Shown in pieces: positions 7,534 through 16,079 of a stretch of DNA of 29,457 bases. Origin of the DNA: JAPLCX01 sp964460305 (GTDB lineage: Bacteria > Auribacterota > Tritonobacteria > UBA1439); contig CAYWRA010000022.1 of the NCBI GenBank assembly GCA_964460305.1, forward strand, positions 1 to 29,457, given 5' to 3'. The translations under genes and the position numbers were made by a program. Every line of letters begins with the position of its first letter. The first letter of the stretch is position 1. The notes under the pieces were generated by a model. That model did no database searches, had not been told where the DNA came from, and saw nothing but the letters and a program-made list of their open reading frames with translations.

Positions 7534-8486
7534 AGCTTAGTGTGCTGTTTGAACGCGCGCTCGCAGAGGGGCAGAAGAACGACCCGCGCGGGCAGTCGCA
7601 AATCCGCCGCGAGGTCGAGGCATTGCGCGAGGCCTATGCGGAGATGTCCGCGCAAAGAAAGAAATCGTTCGACCGGGAGCGTCTGGATAACCCCTACGCC
7701 GACACGCGCATCCTCTTTGGACAACCGTCGACGGAGGTCAAGGGCCTGCTGGCGGGGGTAGACATCGACGTCGGTGAGATTATGCTCGCAGACCGCCTCA
7801 AGGCACAGGGCAAGAACATCGACCTCGTGCTCTCCCACCATCCCGTCGGAAGGGCATATGCGGGATTCTACAACGTCATGCATATGCAGGCCGATATCCT
7901 AAGCCGCTTCGGCGTCCCCATCAACATAGCCGAATCCCTCCTCGATGAACGCATCAGGGAAGTCGAGCACAGGGTGATGCCGGTGAACCACACCCGCACG
8001 GTGGATGCCGCTCGCCTCGTGAACATACCGCTCGCCTGCATCCATACGCCCGCAGACAACTGCGCCGCAACGCACCTCCAGCGCCTTTTCGACAAGAAAA
8101 AACCGGAGCTCCTCCGCGACATCCTAGGCCTTCTTGAAGAAATCCCGGAATACCAGGCGGCCATGGAGAACAACGCCCCCCCGCGCATCATCTCCGGCAA
8201 GGAGGGGAGGCGTACGGGGAAGATCTTCGTCGACATGACCGGCGGCACCGAGGGACCGATCAAAATCCTCGAGAAGCTCGCCCAGGCGGGGGTAGGGACG
8301 CTCGTCGGCATGCACCTCAGCGAGAAACATCTCGAGGAGGCTAAAAAGCATAACCTCAACGTCGTCATCGCGGGCCACATCTCGAGTGACACGCTCGGCC
8401 TCAACCTTCTCCTCGATGCCATCTGCGCAAAAGAACGAATCGAAGTGACCGCCTGCTCGGGTTTCACGCGGGTGAAAAGGAAGTAG
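7530..8486 (+). CDS. NIF3/DUF34-like metal-binding protein
   Basis: The 318-residue product shows the features of the NIF3 (DUF34) family: GVDIDVGEIMLADRL, DLVLSHHPVGRAYAGF with the metal-binding HHP, GVPINIAES, and the C-terminal MTGGTEGPIKILEKLAQAG and AGHISSDTLGLNLLLDAI. Members bind a di-metal centre; their reaction is unproven, with proposed links to GTP cyclohydrolase I-like or nucleotide chemistry. The first ~65 residues are a charged helical extension not typical of short NIF3 proteins. It overlaps cvpA by 4 nt and is followed by dnaG after 72 nt. Confidence 0.8.
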   Translation: MKLSVLFERALAEGQKNDPRGQSQIRREVEALREAYAEMSAQRKKSFDRERLDNPYADTRILFGQPSTEVKGLLAGVDIDVGEIMLADRLKAQGKNIDLVLSHHPVGRAYAGFYNVMHMQADILSRFGVPINIAESLLDERIREVEHRVMPVNHTRTVDAARLVNIPLACIHTPADNCAATHLQRLFDKKKPELLRDILGLLEEIPEYQAAMENNAPPRIISGKEGRRTGKIFVDMTGGTEGPIKILEKLAQAGVGTLVGMHLSEKHLEEAKKHNLNVVIAGHISSDTLGLNLLLDAICAKERIEVTACSGFTRVKRK

Positions 8487-8519
8487 CCCTCCCACAACGG
8501 GGATTGAGAGCGCGGCCGC

Positions 8520-8546
8520 ATTCTGAATTCTGGCTCCTGGATTCTG
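8520..8546. repeat. Heptad tandem word before dnaG
   Basis: The words ATTCTGA, ATTCTGG, CTCCTGG and ATTCTG run in a strict period of 7. The downstream sequence TGGTAAGGAATCATG supplies the dnaG SD and start, and closely matches TGGTAGGAAACAT in front of alr, where the same word family occurs. Confidence 0.7.
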
Positions 8547-8558
8547 TGGTAAGGAATC

Positions 8559-10328
8559 ATGATACCGCAACACATCGTGGAACAAGTGCAATCGTCGAGC
8601 GACATCGTCGACGTCATCTCCTCCCATATCCCCTTAAAGCGCGCGGGACGGAGCTTTAAGGCGTGCTGCCCGTTCCACGGCGAGAAAACGCCATCGTTCT
8701 TCGTGAGTCCGGAGAAACAGATTTGGCACTGCTTCGGCTGCGGGGCGGGGGGATCGGTGTTCAATTTCATAGCGCTTTACGAACGCATAAGCTTCCCCGA
8801 GGCGGTGAGGCTCCTCGCGGAAAAAGCCGCCATCGCCATCCCGGAGACGCGGGGGCGCGAGGATGGGGAAGGCAAAAAGAAGGACGACCTGTACCGGCTC
8901 AATGAATTCGCCGCGTCCTGGTTCGCGCATCAGCTCCACGCGACCGACTCTGGAAAGCGTGTGCTCGCCTATCTCCAGCGGAGAGGAATGAACCCGGAGC
9001 TCATCGAACGGTTTGCGCTGGGGTACGCGCCGGAATCGTGGGACGGGCTGTATAACGCCGCGCGCAAAAAGGGGCACCGTGAAGACGCGCTACTCACGCT
9101 CGGTCTCGTGATGCGCAAGGAGGGCGGAAACAGGATCTTCGACAGGTTCCGCAAGCGGCTCATGATCCCCATCAGCGACGCTAGCGGCCGGATCGTCGCG
9201 TTCAGCGGCCGCGTGCTGGATGAAGGCACTCCGAAGTACATGAACTCGCCCGAGTCGCCCCTCTTCAACAAGAGCAGGAGCCTGTACGGCCTGCATCATG
9301 CAAAGAGGGAGCTTATCGATCGCGGCTTCTCCATCGTCGTGGAGGGATACTTCGACCTTTTCGCCTTGCATGCCGCGGGGATCGGGAACGCGGTGGCATC
9401 CCAGGGAACGGCCTTCACCGCCGACCACGCGAGAATCCTCAAGCGCTATGCCGGCGAGGTCGTGATGAGCTTCGATGCCGATGCGGCAGGGCAGGGCGCG
9501 GCCATGCGGAGTCTCGACGCGTTCCTTAACGAGGATCTCAGGGTGCGCGTGCTGGTGCTCCCCTCCCCTCACGATCCGGATACTTTTATCCGCGACAAGG
9601 GGGGGGCGGCCTTCGCCGACCTTGTCACGCACGCGCCCGATTATTTCGATTTTCTGCTCGATCACCTCTGCCGCCGCCACGATCATCGAAGCGAGGTCGG
9701 AAGGTCAAGGATCGCATCGGATTTTCTCGACGCCCTCGCCCAGGTCGGGGACGGTATCCTGAGGGAGGCATATCGGAAGAAACTCTCCGAACGGATCGAC
9801 ATCTCCCAGGAGTACATCATCGAAGCTCTCAAGAAAAAGGGCCGGCGCCGGGGGCCGGCGGCCGGCGGCGCCGACGAGACGGGCTTCGAGGCCCTGCGCC
9901 TCCCCGCCGGAGAGAGGGAAATCGTCAAGCTAATGCTTGAGGATGAAAACATCATCAGGCAGGCCGCCCTGGAGCTTACCGCCGAGGATTTCCGCCACGA
10001 GCAACTACAGCGCATCGCGGCGAGGGTCTTCGCGCTGGTGAGAGACAACCAGTGGACGGGCTGCACCCGCCTCCTGGCATGCCTCGACGACGAGCATTGC
10101 ACCCGTCTGGTGAGCAGGCTCATCACGGAGGAAGAGCCGGGCGGCGACCGCTCACAAGTAGCGAGGGATTGCATCCGTTTTCTCAAAAAACGCAACCTCA
10201 AGGAAGAGATCGGGAAGATCACGAAGGAAATAAGCCGCAGGGAACGGGAGGGCTCGACCGGCCAGGAGATCAGCGGGTTGCAACGGCGCCTCATGGAGAA
10301 AAAGGCCGAGCTATTGAAGATCGGCTGA
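8559..10328 (+). CDS. dnaG: DNA primase DnaG
   Basis: DnaG makes RNA primers for replication forks together with the DnaB helicase. The 589-residue protein has the CHC2 zinc finger (C37, H40, C58, C61), the catalytic core, the TOPRIM motifs VVEGYFD (acidic E) and FDADAAGQGA (DxD metal site), and a C-terminal helicase-binding domain (about 440-589). Start ATG 8559 follows TAAGGAAT, within a repeat-derived leader. It is followed after 48 nt by rpoD, the classic macromolecular-synthesis arrangement (dnaG-rpoD). Confidence 0.96.
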   Translation: MIPQHIVEQVQSSSDIVDVISSHIPLKRAGRSFKACCPFHGEKTPSFFVSPEKQIWHCFGCGAGGSVFNFIALYERISFPEAVRLLAEKAAIAIPETRGREDGEGKKKDDLYRLNEFAASWFAHQLHATDSGKRVLAYLQRRGMNPELIERFALGYAPESWDGLYNAARKKGHREDALLTLGLVMRKEGGNRIFDRFRKRLMIPISDASGRIVAFSGRVLDEGTPKYMNSPESPLFNKSRSLYGLHHAKRELIDRGFSIVVEGYFDLFALHAAGIGNAVASQGTAFTADHARILKRYAGEVVMSFDADAAGQGAAMRSLDAFLNEDLRVRVLVLPSPHDPDTFIRDKGGAAFADLVTHAPDYFDFLLDHLCRRHDHRSEVGRSRIASDFLDALAQVGDGILREAYRKKLSERIDISQEYIIEALKKKGRRRGPAAGGADETGFEALRLPAGEREIVKLMLEDENIIRQAALELTAEDFRHEQLQRIAARVFALVRDNQWTGCTRLLACLDDEHCTRLVSRLITEEEPGGDRSQVARDCIRFLKKRNLKEEIGKITKEISRREREGSTGQEISGLQRRLMEKKAELLKIG

Positions 10329-10376
10329 GCCGGCGCGCCAAGCGCCGTGCGGAACGAGAAGGGAAAACGATAAATT

Positions 10377-12011
10377 ATGGTCAAGGCTGAACGAAACCAG
10401 AAGATAAAAGAACTGATCAAACAGGCGAACGACCAGGGCTATCTCACCTACGCCGAGATCAATGACGCCCTGCCCGACAGCATCGTCTCCGCCGAAGAGA
10501 TCGATTCGATCATTATGCTCCTTAGGGGCATGGATGTCGAGATCGTCGACGACAAAGAGGCGGCGATCAAAAAGGCCGGCGCCGCCGCCGCGGCCAAGGC
10601 CGAGAAAAAGGAGCGCGCGCCGAAGCTCGAGTTCATCGACGACCCCGTCAGGATGTACCTCAAGCAGATGGGGCAGGTGCCCCTTCTCACCCGCGAGCAG
10701 GAAGTCGAAATCTCCAAGAGGATCGAGAAGGCCGAGACACAGATCAAAAGCATCCTCTTCTCCCTCGGCTATACCCCGAAACTCGCGCTCGGCCTGGCGG
10801 ACCGGGTTTGCGCCGGGAGGGAGCGGTTCGACCGGGTGATCCAGGACAAGAAGGTCAAGAACCGGGACACCTATATCGTCGCGGCAAAGAAGGTCAGCGC
10901 TGAGCTCCAGAAAGTAGATTCACTGATGGCCAGGAAATACCTCCAGATCAGAAAGGCTCAACCCGGGAGCAAGCCGGAGCTGAAGCTCAAGCGGGAAACC
11001 CAGAAGTTGCAGGAGGCGATGATCGCCCTCGTTAAGCAGTTCTTCTTCAAGCAGAACGCGATCGAGGAGTTTATCGAACCGATCGAGAAAGAGGGCCACA
11101 AAATCGTCGAGCTCGATCGCGAACTGGAACGCCTGAAGAAACAGCGGGGGGGGAACGCGAAGAGAAGGATTTCCCAGATCAACAAGAAGTTCACCGCGAT
11201 TGAGCTCCAGGCGCGGACGCCGCTGGACAGCGTCAAGCAGGAGGCCGAGAACCTCAAGATTTGGGCGCACCGAGCGCACACCGCCAAGAGCGAGATGGTG
11301 GAGGCAAACCTACGCCTCGTGATCTCCATCGCCAAAAAGTACACCAACCGCGGCCTCTCCTTCCTCGATCTCATCCAGGAGGGGAACATGGGATTGATGA
11401 AGGCGGTGGACAAGTTCGAATACCGGCGGGGGTACAAGTTCTCCACCTACGCCACCTGGTGGATACGGCAGGCGATCACCCGCTCCATTGCGGACCAGGC
11501 GCGCACCATACGCATCCCGGTCCACATGATCGAAACGATCAACAAGCTCGTGCGCGCGTCGAAGAAACTCGTCCAGGAATACGGGAAGGAGCCGTCCCCC
11601 GACGAGATCGCCGAGGAGATGGAGCTGCCGGTCGAGAAGGTGCGTGGGATCATGAAGATCGCCCAGCACCCGATATCGCTCCAGACCCCGATCGGGGACA
11701 GCAACGATAGTCACTTCGGCGACTTCATCGAGGATAAGGCCGCCGAGTCGCCCGCCATGGCGACCGGCTACACGCTCCTTAAGGAGCAGATCGAGAGCGT
11801 CCTTAAAACCCTCACGACACGCGAGCAGAAGGTGCTAACCCTCCGCTTCGGCATTGGGGACGGTTCTCCCCGCACGCTCGAGGAGGTGGGCCGGGTCTTT
11901 AACGTCACCCGCGAGCGCGTCAGGCAGATCGAGGCGAAGGCCCTCCGCAAAATGCGCCACCCCACCCGCAGCCGCAAGCTCCGCGGCTTCCTCGAAGCGG
12001 AAGAACTGTAG
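10377..12011 (+). CDS. rpoD: Primary sigma factor RpoD (sigma70)
   Basis: This is the housekeeping sigma subunit. The 544-residue protein has region 1.1 (about 1-55), region 1.2 (DPVRMYLKQMGQVPLLTREQE), a long non-conserved region (about 125-305), region 2 (ANLRLVISIAKKY, GLSFLDLIQEGNMGLMKA, FSTYATWWIRQAI), region 3 and region 4 with the helix-turn-helix TLEEVGRVFNVTRERVRQIE. All core motifs are intact, so standard -35 and -10 boxes are expected, which fits the promoters seen in this window. The only SD-like string (GAAGGG) lies 13 nt upstream of the ATG, which is rather far. It is probably cotranscribed with dnaG. Confidence 0.97.
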   Translation: MVKAERNQKIKELIKQANDQGYLTYAEINDALPDSIVSAEEIDSIIMLLRGMDVEIVDDKEAAIKKAGAAAAAKAEKKERAPKLEFIDDPVRMYLKQMGQVPLLTREQEVEISKRIEKAETQIKSILFSLGYTPKLALGLADRVCAGRERFDRVIQDKKVKNRDTYIVAAKKVSAELQKVDSLMARKYLQIRKAQPGSKPELKLKRETQKLQEAMIALVKQFFFKQNAIEEFIEPIEKEGHKIVELDRELERLKKQRGGNAKRRISQINKKFTAIELQARTPLDSVKQEAENLKIWAHRAHTAKSEMVEANLRLVISIAKKYTNRGLSFLDLIQEGNMGLMKAVDKFEYRRGYKFSTYATWWIRQAITRSIADQARTIRIPVHMIETINKLVRASKKLVQEYGKEPSPDEIAEEMELPVEKVRGIMKIAQHPISLQTPIGDSNDSHFGDFIEDKAAESPAMATGYTLLKEQIESVLKTLTTREQKVLTLRFGIGDGSPRTLEEVGRVFNVTRERVRQIEAKALRKMRHPTRSRKLRGFLEAEEL

Positions 12012-12032
12012 CCCATATGTTCCTCGTTTATG

Positions 12033-12079
12033 CACCTGATTTCTCTGATTCTATCTGATAATCAGGTAAATCAGGCGCA
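12033..12079. repeat. Period-9 inverted repeat after rpoD, possible terminator
   Basis: The arms 12033-12051 and 12061-12079 pair with about three mismatches in 19, around a 9-nt loop. Each arm is a tandem of a nonamer (CTGATTTCT CTGATTCTA on the left; AATCAGGTA AATCAGGCG on the right). It starts 21 nt after the rpoD stop and may end or stabilise the message, but there is no U-run. Confidence 0.55.
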
Positions 12080-12143
12080 TAATCCAATGCCATGTCGACA
12101 GCAAGCGCCCACATTTATCTTTCTCTAACATGTATGAGAAGGC

Positions 12144-12149
12144 TATAAT
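12144..12149 (+). promoter_or_regulatory. Possible -10 box upstream of malonyl-CoA decarboxylase
   Basis: A perfect TATAAT at 12144-12149 lies 28 nt before the start codon. The -35 position (about 12120-12126, TTTCTCT) is poor, so this is only a candidate promoter. It would give a short leader ending in GGAGGT. Confidence 0.4.
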
Positions 12150-12177
12150 AACCATGGCTTGATCATGGAGGTGCGCC

Positions 12178-13542
12178 ATGGCCAACGAGCACGTCTCGGG
12201 GTTCGGCGAGATCAGGAAGAAGATCGCCGGATCGATTTCCCACGTCATCAACACGTTCTCCCACACGAGCCGTCAGGGCGTCGATGAGGCTCTCTCGCTC
12301 TTCGCTAGCGACAAGACGATCCATCCCGAATCCATGCAGGTCATCCTCGACTTCTATAATCGAGGCGAGCCGGAGCGGGAGGCATTCTTCACCATGCTCT
12401 CGGCGCTCGAACCGCGCAAGATGGATTACGTCCTAAACCAAATCTTCGCCGCCATGGACACGCCGGTGTGGCTCATCCAGCTCCGCGCTGACCTCGATGC
12501 GCTGATCAAAAAGCCGGCGGCCGCGAAACGCGATGATGGGAAGCTCAAACCCCTGAAGGGCCTGTCGCGCGCCTTCAGCGACTACTTTTCCAGAATATTC
12601 AATTTCCAGTACCTGGTGCCCCGCTGCTGTAATGCGCAGAACACGTCCATCGCCCTGCTCAAGTTCATCTCGGAAAAAGAGGGTGTCCACCCCACCGAGC
12701 ACTGGTGGAATTTCGAGAACAGGCTGGACAGCCCCGACCATATCATCCTCTCCCTCGAGCATTTCAAAATGCCGTACGTTCCCCTCGTCTACATCGAGGT
12801 GGCGCTTTCCAAGGGGCTGATCCGAAAAATGTCGCGGATACTCGGCGATAAGCGCCGCCCGCCAGACCTCAGCCATGCCGATACGGCGATCTTTTATTCC
12901 GTCAATACCACCTTCCCAGGCCTTGAAGGCATCGCCTTGGGTGCCAAAATGATCATCCGTGCGAGAGAATACATCCAGAAGAAATATCCCAGCATCAAGC
13001 ATTTCGCAACCCTAAGCCCGATTCCCCGTTTTCGGGAGTACCTAACCGCCGTATTGGGCGGCGGTCCCCACCATTTTCGTCTCACCACCCAGAAGATCGA
13101 CTCCAATAAGCACGGCCGGTTCTTTTCCACCGAAGAGGCTAAGGCCATCAGGGCGGAGATTGCCAAAAAAGACAAAGGCGCCGAAGCGCTATCGCACTCC
13201 GGCGCGCTCAAGAGCGCGCTCGGCGACGATAAGTGGCATGAGAATCCGGTGCTACGGAAGATGATGGAGCATCCGATGAGGGAGCTGGTGAAATACTACC
13301 TCACTAAGGAGAGAAGATTCGATTCCAAAGCGCAGGCGCGCACCGCAAATGCATACGACCCCGTCGCGAATTTCCACCTCTCGAACGGCGCCTCGATCGG
13401 AAGCATCAACCACCTAGCGAACACCTCGGAGCGGGGAATGCGTGAATCGTATGGGATGATGGTGAACTATTCCTACGCGGCCGAACGCCAGGAGAGGAAC
13501 AAGCTTGCGTACGCATCGGGAGAGGTCGTTGCGGAGATATGA
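12178..13542 (+). CDS. mcd: Malonyl-CoA decarboxylase
   Basis: The enzyme converts malonyl-CoA to acetyl-CoA and CO2. The 454-residue product has an N-terminal helical domain (about 1-140) and a catalytic GNAT-like domain. It carries the family motifs VPLVYIEVALSKGL, TAIFYSVNTTFPGLEGIALG, FATLSPIPRF (catalytic Ser likely S280) and DPVANFHLSNGA (catalytic His likely H400), ending with the characteristic ESYGMMVNYSY. The ATG follows GGAGGT (12167-12172). It stands alone between rpoD and the convergent lipoprotein-like gene; no malonyl-CoA synthetase or acetyl-CoA carboxylase is nearby. The residue assignments rest on recalled family motifs, not a structure. Confidence 0.88.
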   Translation: MANEHVSGFGEIRKKIAGSISHVINTFSHTSRQGVDEALSLFASDKTIHPESMQVILDFYNRGEPEREAFFTMLSALEPRKMDYVLNQIFAAMDTPVWLIQLRADLDALIKKPAAAKRDDGKLKPLKGLSRAFSDYFSRIFNFQYLVPRCCNAQNTSIALLKFISEKEGVHPTEHWWNFENRLDSPDHIILSLEHFKMPYVPLVYIEVALSKGLIRKMSRILGDKRRPPDLSHADTAIFYSVNTTFPGLEGIALGAKMIIRAREYIQKKYPSIKHFATLSPIPRFREYLTAVLGGGPHHFRLTTQKIDSNKHGRFFSTEEAKAIRAEIAKKDKGAEALSHSGALKSALGDDKWHENPVLRKMMEHPMRELVKYYLTKERRFDSKAQARTANAYDPVANFHLSNGASIGSINHLANTSERGMRESYGMMVNYSYAAERQERNKLAYASGEVVAEI

Positions 13543-13570
13543 AAGAAACCGCGGATGGGGCGGATTTTTT

Positions 13571-13587
13571 ACAAAGAGTAAAAGAGA
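13571..13587 (+). repeat. Octad repeat copy (ACAAAGAGTAAAAGAGA)
   Basis: This is an exact copy of the 17-nt word also present at 14234, 21163 and 28999 on this strand, and inverted at 14299 and 28057; degenerate copies lie at 21487 and 28007. It has period 8 (AAAGAGTA AAAGAGAA). It lies 28 nt after the malonyl-CoA decarboxylase stop, in the convergent gap 13543-13826, which holds no gene. Confidence 0.8.
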
Positions 13588-13638
13588 ACAAAAAGCAACA
13601 GAGAGACGAAACCCAAGATTAATTTTGACCACGTCCCG

Positions 13639-13660
13639 TCCCGAAGGGATCCCTTTGGGA
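13639..13660. repeat. GC palindrome in the convergent gap
   Basis: A 22-nt near-palindrome with the core CCCGAAGGGATCCCTTTGGG. Close copies occur at 14341-14362 and 27047-27068. Placed between converging genes, it could end transcripts from both sides, but no T-run follows, so this is uncertain. Confidence 0.6.
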
Positions 13661-13826
13661 AAGGGCCTCCGTTGGGGCGTGATAAAAAACCGCACCAAAC
13701 AAAAAGCGAGCGTGCCTTTTACGTCAAAGACACACTCGCTTTGGAATCCCAGATGGTTTGTATCGCACACAGATTAGCCCTCCGTGTGCTGCTTTACAAG
13801 AATACGACCTGGGGTTGCGTGACCGG

Positions 13827-14039
13827 TTACTTTATAAGCGACTCTTCTGAAGCAGGCGCTGCGGATATCGCAGGCGTGACTGCCGCACCGGTCTCGCCGG
13901 AAAACAACTTCGCGCCCGGCTCTACGACCTTGTCTTGCTCGGTGCTCTTGATCGGATGAAAGTGGAAATAGCCGACGCACCCGCAAAGAATCGCCACTGC
14001 CAGCAGCGCTGCTAACACCGTGAACCGTCTGCTGCTCAT
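13827..14039 (-). CDS. Small lipoprotein-like or single-pass membrane protein
   Basis: The 70-residue product from ATG 14039 (MSSRRFTVLAALLAVAILCGC) has a positively charged start, one hydrophobic stretch (about 7-20) and a lipobox-like LCGC ending at C21, then a short polar, Ala/Pro-rich tail. The start is fixed by a strong SD, AAAGGAGGT, 8 nt upstream; the frame is open further upstream but without a better start. If C21 is lipidated it is a lipoprotein; otherwise it is a signal-anchor protein. The family is not recognised. It has its own promoter-like site at 14166-14193 and about 120 nt of leader. Confidence 0.6.
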   Translation of the reverse strand: MSSRRFTVLAALLAVAILCGCVGYFHFHPIKSTEQDKVVEPGAKLFSGETGAAVTPAISAAPASEESLIK

Positions 14040-14165
14040 CTCTTCGTACCTCCTTTCAAATATACCGTATTGTTCAGTTCCGCCACGCATGTTACGGATC
14101 CCCATCCCGGCGATTATCGGGATGTAATCCCGCGGCCTTGCTCTACATCGAACAATTTCGCGCTT

Positions 14166-14193
14166 ATTATAGCTCAGCCCCTTCCGCTGTCCA
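14166..14193 (-). promoter_or_regulatory. Sigma70-type promoter for the small lipoprotein-like gene
   Basis: On the - strand TGGACA (14193-14188) is separated by 16 nt from a perfect TATAAT (14171-14166). The ~120-nt leader includes an inverted repeat CATCCCG...CGGGATG (about 14103-14123). Confidence 0.6.
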
Positions 14194-14233
14194 GAAGATT
14201 CTAGGCACATGGAGAAAGCAATTCAACTGTTTT

Positions 14234-14362
14234 ACAAAGAGTAAAAGAGAGAAAGAGGCAACTACAGCCAAAGGTTTAAGGTGTAAATCTCAAATTATTC
14301 TCTTTTACTCTTTGTGAGAATCTGGTCTCTTCGTGTGCTTTCCCGAAGGGGGCCCTTCGGGA
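14234..14362. repeat. Composite repeat: inverted octad pair, heptad word and GC palindrome
   Basis: ACAAAGAGTAAAAGAGA (14234-14250) and its perfect reverse complement (14299-14315) face each other 48 nt apart. Between them lies the heptad word AAGGTTTAAGGTGTAAA (14271-14287). Outside the right copy comes the period-9 word CTTCGTGTG (14329-14337) and then the 22-nt palindrome 14341-14362 (TCCCGAAGGG-GG-CCCTTCGGGA). The whole lies just 3' of the HEAT-repeat gene ending at 14391. No gene is seen between 14040 and 14390. Confidence 0.75.
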
Positions 14363-14390
14363 TGCGGCCAATTTAACGCTGCCCCATCGC

Positions 14391-16019
14391 CTACGCGTTC
14401 ACCCCCACGAGCTTGAGCTTCTGCCGCGCCGCGGCCCCGATCTTGCCGCGCGGAGACTTCTTCACCAGATGTTTCAGCAACCCGATGCCGAATTCCCTCT
14501 GCTCGAACAGCTTCTCGGCAAAATGGAAACCGATGTGATAGAGCTCTGGATGGCCTAATCCCTTCTCGGCCTTGAGGCGCTTGGCGAGTGGGAAGTCGGC
14601 GCGCTTCATAAGCTCCGCGACGAACCTCAGCGCCTCGTCGTCTTTCCGCCTTATCGGCGAGAGATCGGGTAGGCTGCTTCGCATCCTGACGACCACGAAC
14701 TCGTATTTGAGCTCGTCGGAGAGCAGCGAATGATGGAACATCAGCCTGAGCAGGCTCTCCGCCTCCTTAAATTTCTTTGTCCCCTTAAGCCGCTTTACGC
14801 GGTCGAGCACCCGCTCGGTAAGATAGTCCGGATCGATGACCTTGAGCGCGGCTGCGTATACCGCAAGGCGGTCATCTCCCGATGCCCACAGCTTCTCCAT
14901 CCTGTCATACAGGTTGCGAATCTCGCCCTTTCCCAACTGGTCTTTCTGCGCCCTGAGTATGCTCACGAGCCGCATCCCAGCCTCGTAGTCCTTCGCCACC
15001 TCAAGCTCCTTGATGATGTGCGGATACGCCCGCGAGATGCCGGCAAGGGCCTCCTGGGCGGCCCGGCGCTCCTCAAAGTCGTTCGAGTTGAGATGCGCGA
15101 GCAACCGTTTGATGGTATCCCGCGAATCGTTCTTGCTAATCCGGGAGAGTATGAAGCTCCGGACGGCGGGATGCGCACTCCTCAGCCTCTCCTCCAGGAG
15201 CGGCAGGAGGCTCTTGGGAATCTCCAGTCTCTGGAGAACGGTGAGCGCATTCCGCACGATCGCCGAGTAATCGTCCTCCTCGATCATCGGGATGATCGCC
15301 TTAGCCAGCATCGCGCCACCCTTTGGGGGGATCTCCATGTGTGAGAGCGCGATTAGGGCCTGTTCCCTTACGGAGACCGGCTGGTCATGCTGGGAATATT
15401 TGAGCACCCTGCTCAGAGTAGAGGGGTCAGCGATGTAACCGAGCAGAATCACTCCCGAAGCCAGCTTTTCGGCACTCGCCACCACCCGTGGGGATGCGAG
15501 GAAGGCGTTGATCTTCTGCAGCATGCATTTCTTTTCGTGCCGCCCCATCGAACTGATCGCCTCGCGAAGCGTCAGGCAGATACACTTACTAAGCTCCAGC
15601 CCATCGACCGCGATGCAGTCCACGAGAAATCGGCACGCGTCTTCGCCTCCTATGGCGCCGAGGATCCTCACCAGGAGCTTCTTGAGTTCCAGGTCGGCTT
15701 CCGGGAAAAGACGCTTGGCCTCCGCGACGGCCGACGGCCCCGCCGCGGCGATTATCCTGCCTGCCCGTTCTTGAATCTTGCCGCCCTCCCGCAAGAGGGG
15801 GAAGAGATAGGGCAATGCCTCGGGTCCTGGGATATGCTCGAGCGTGGAGAGGATGTAATTTTTAACGGTGAGATTGGGGTTAGAGAGATGCCCGGCGAGA
15901 CTGCGCCTGATCTCGCCGTTCCTAGGCTTCAGCTCCCCCAAAACGCGCGCCGCAGCGCACTGCAGTTCCACGTCCTTGCTATCGAGCAGAGCACATATTT
16001 GTTTCAGCATTCTGTCCAT
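14391..16019 (-). CDS. HEAT-repeat protein (542 aa)
   Basis: The protein is built of helical HEAT/ARM-like repeats across about residues 1-400 (for example LLDSKDVELQCAAARVLGEL, HLSNPNLTVKNYILSTLEHI, LRSAHPAVRSFILSRISKN, HLNSNDFEERRAAQEALAGI), with a basic C-terminal region (about 440-542) that no longer shows clear repeats. No signal peptide, membrane segment or catalytic motif is seen, so it is probably a cytoplasmic scaffold. ATG 16019 is preferred over GTG 16025 because GAGGAG sits 5 nt before it. It follows the radical SAM gene after 60 nt and is probably cotranscribed with it. No specific family is recognised. Confidence 0.75.
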   Translation of the reverse strand: MDRMLKQICALLDSKDVELQCAAARVLGELKPRNGEIRRSLAGHLSNPNLTVKNYILSTLEHIPGPEALPYLFPLLREGGKIQERAGRIIAAAGPSAVAEAKRLFPEADLELKKLLVRILGAIGGEDACRFLVDCIAVDGLELSKCICLTLREAISSMGRHEKKCMLQKINAFLASPRVVASAEKLASGVILLGYIADPSTLSRVLKYSQHDQPVSVREQALIALSHMEIPPKGGAMLAKAIIPMIEEDDYSAIVRNALTVLQRLEIPKSLLPLLEERLRSAHPAVRSFILSRISKNDSRDTIKRLLAHLNSNDFEERRAAQEALAGISRAYPHIIKELEVAKDYEAGMRLVSILRAQKDQLGKGEIRNLYDRMEKLWASGDDRLAVYAAALKVIDPDYLTERVLDRVKRLKGTKKFKEAESLLRLMFHHSLLSDELKYEFVVVRMRSSLPDLSPIRRKDDEALRFVAELMKRADFPLAKRLKAEKGLGHPELYHIGFHFAEKLFEQREFGIGLLKHLVKKSPRGKIGAAARQKLKLVGVNA

Positions 16020-16079
16020 GTCCACTCCTCACATATGAACGCCAGCCCCGGGCGCCCTCGCTAGAGAGACCCGGAGCGG

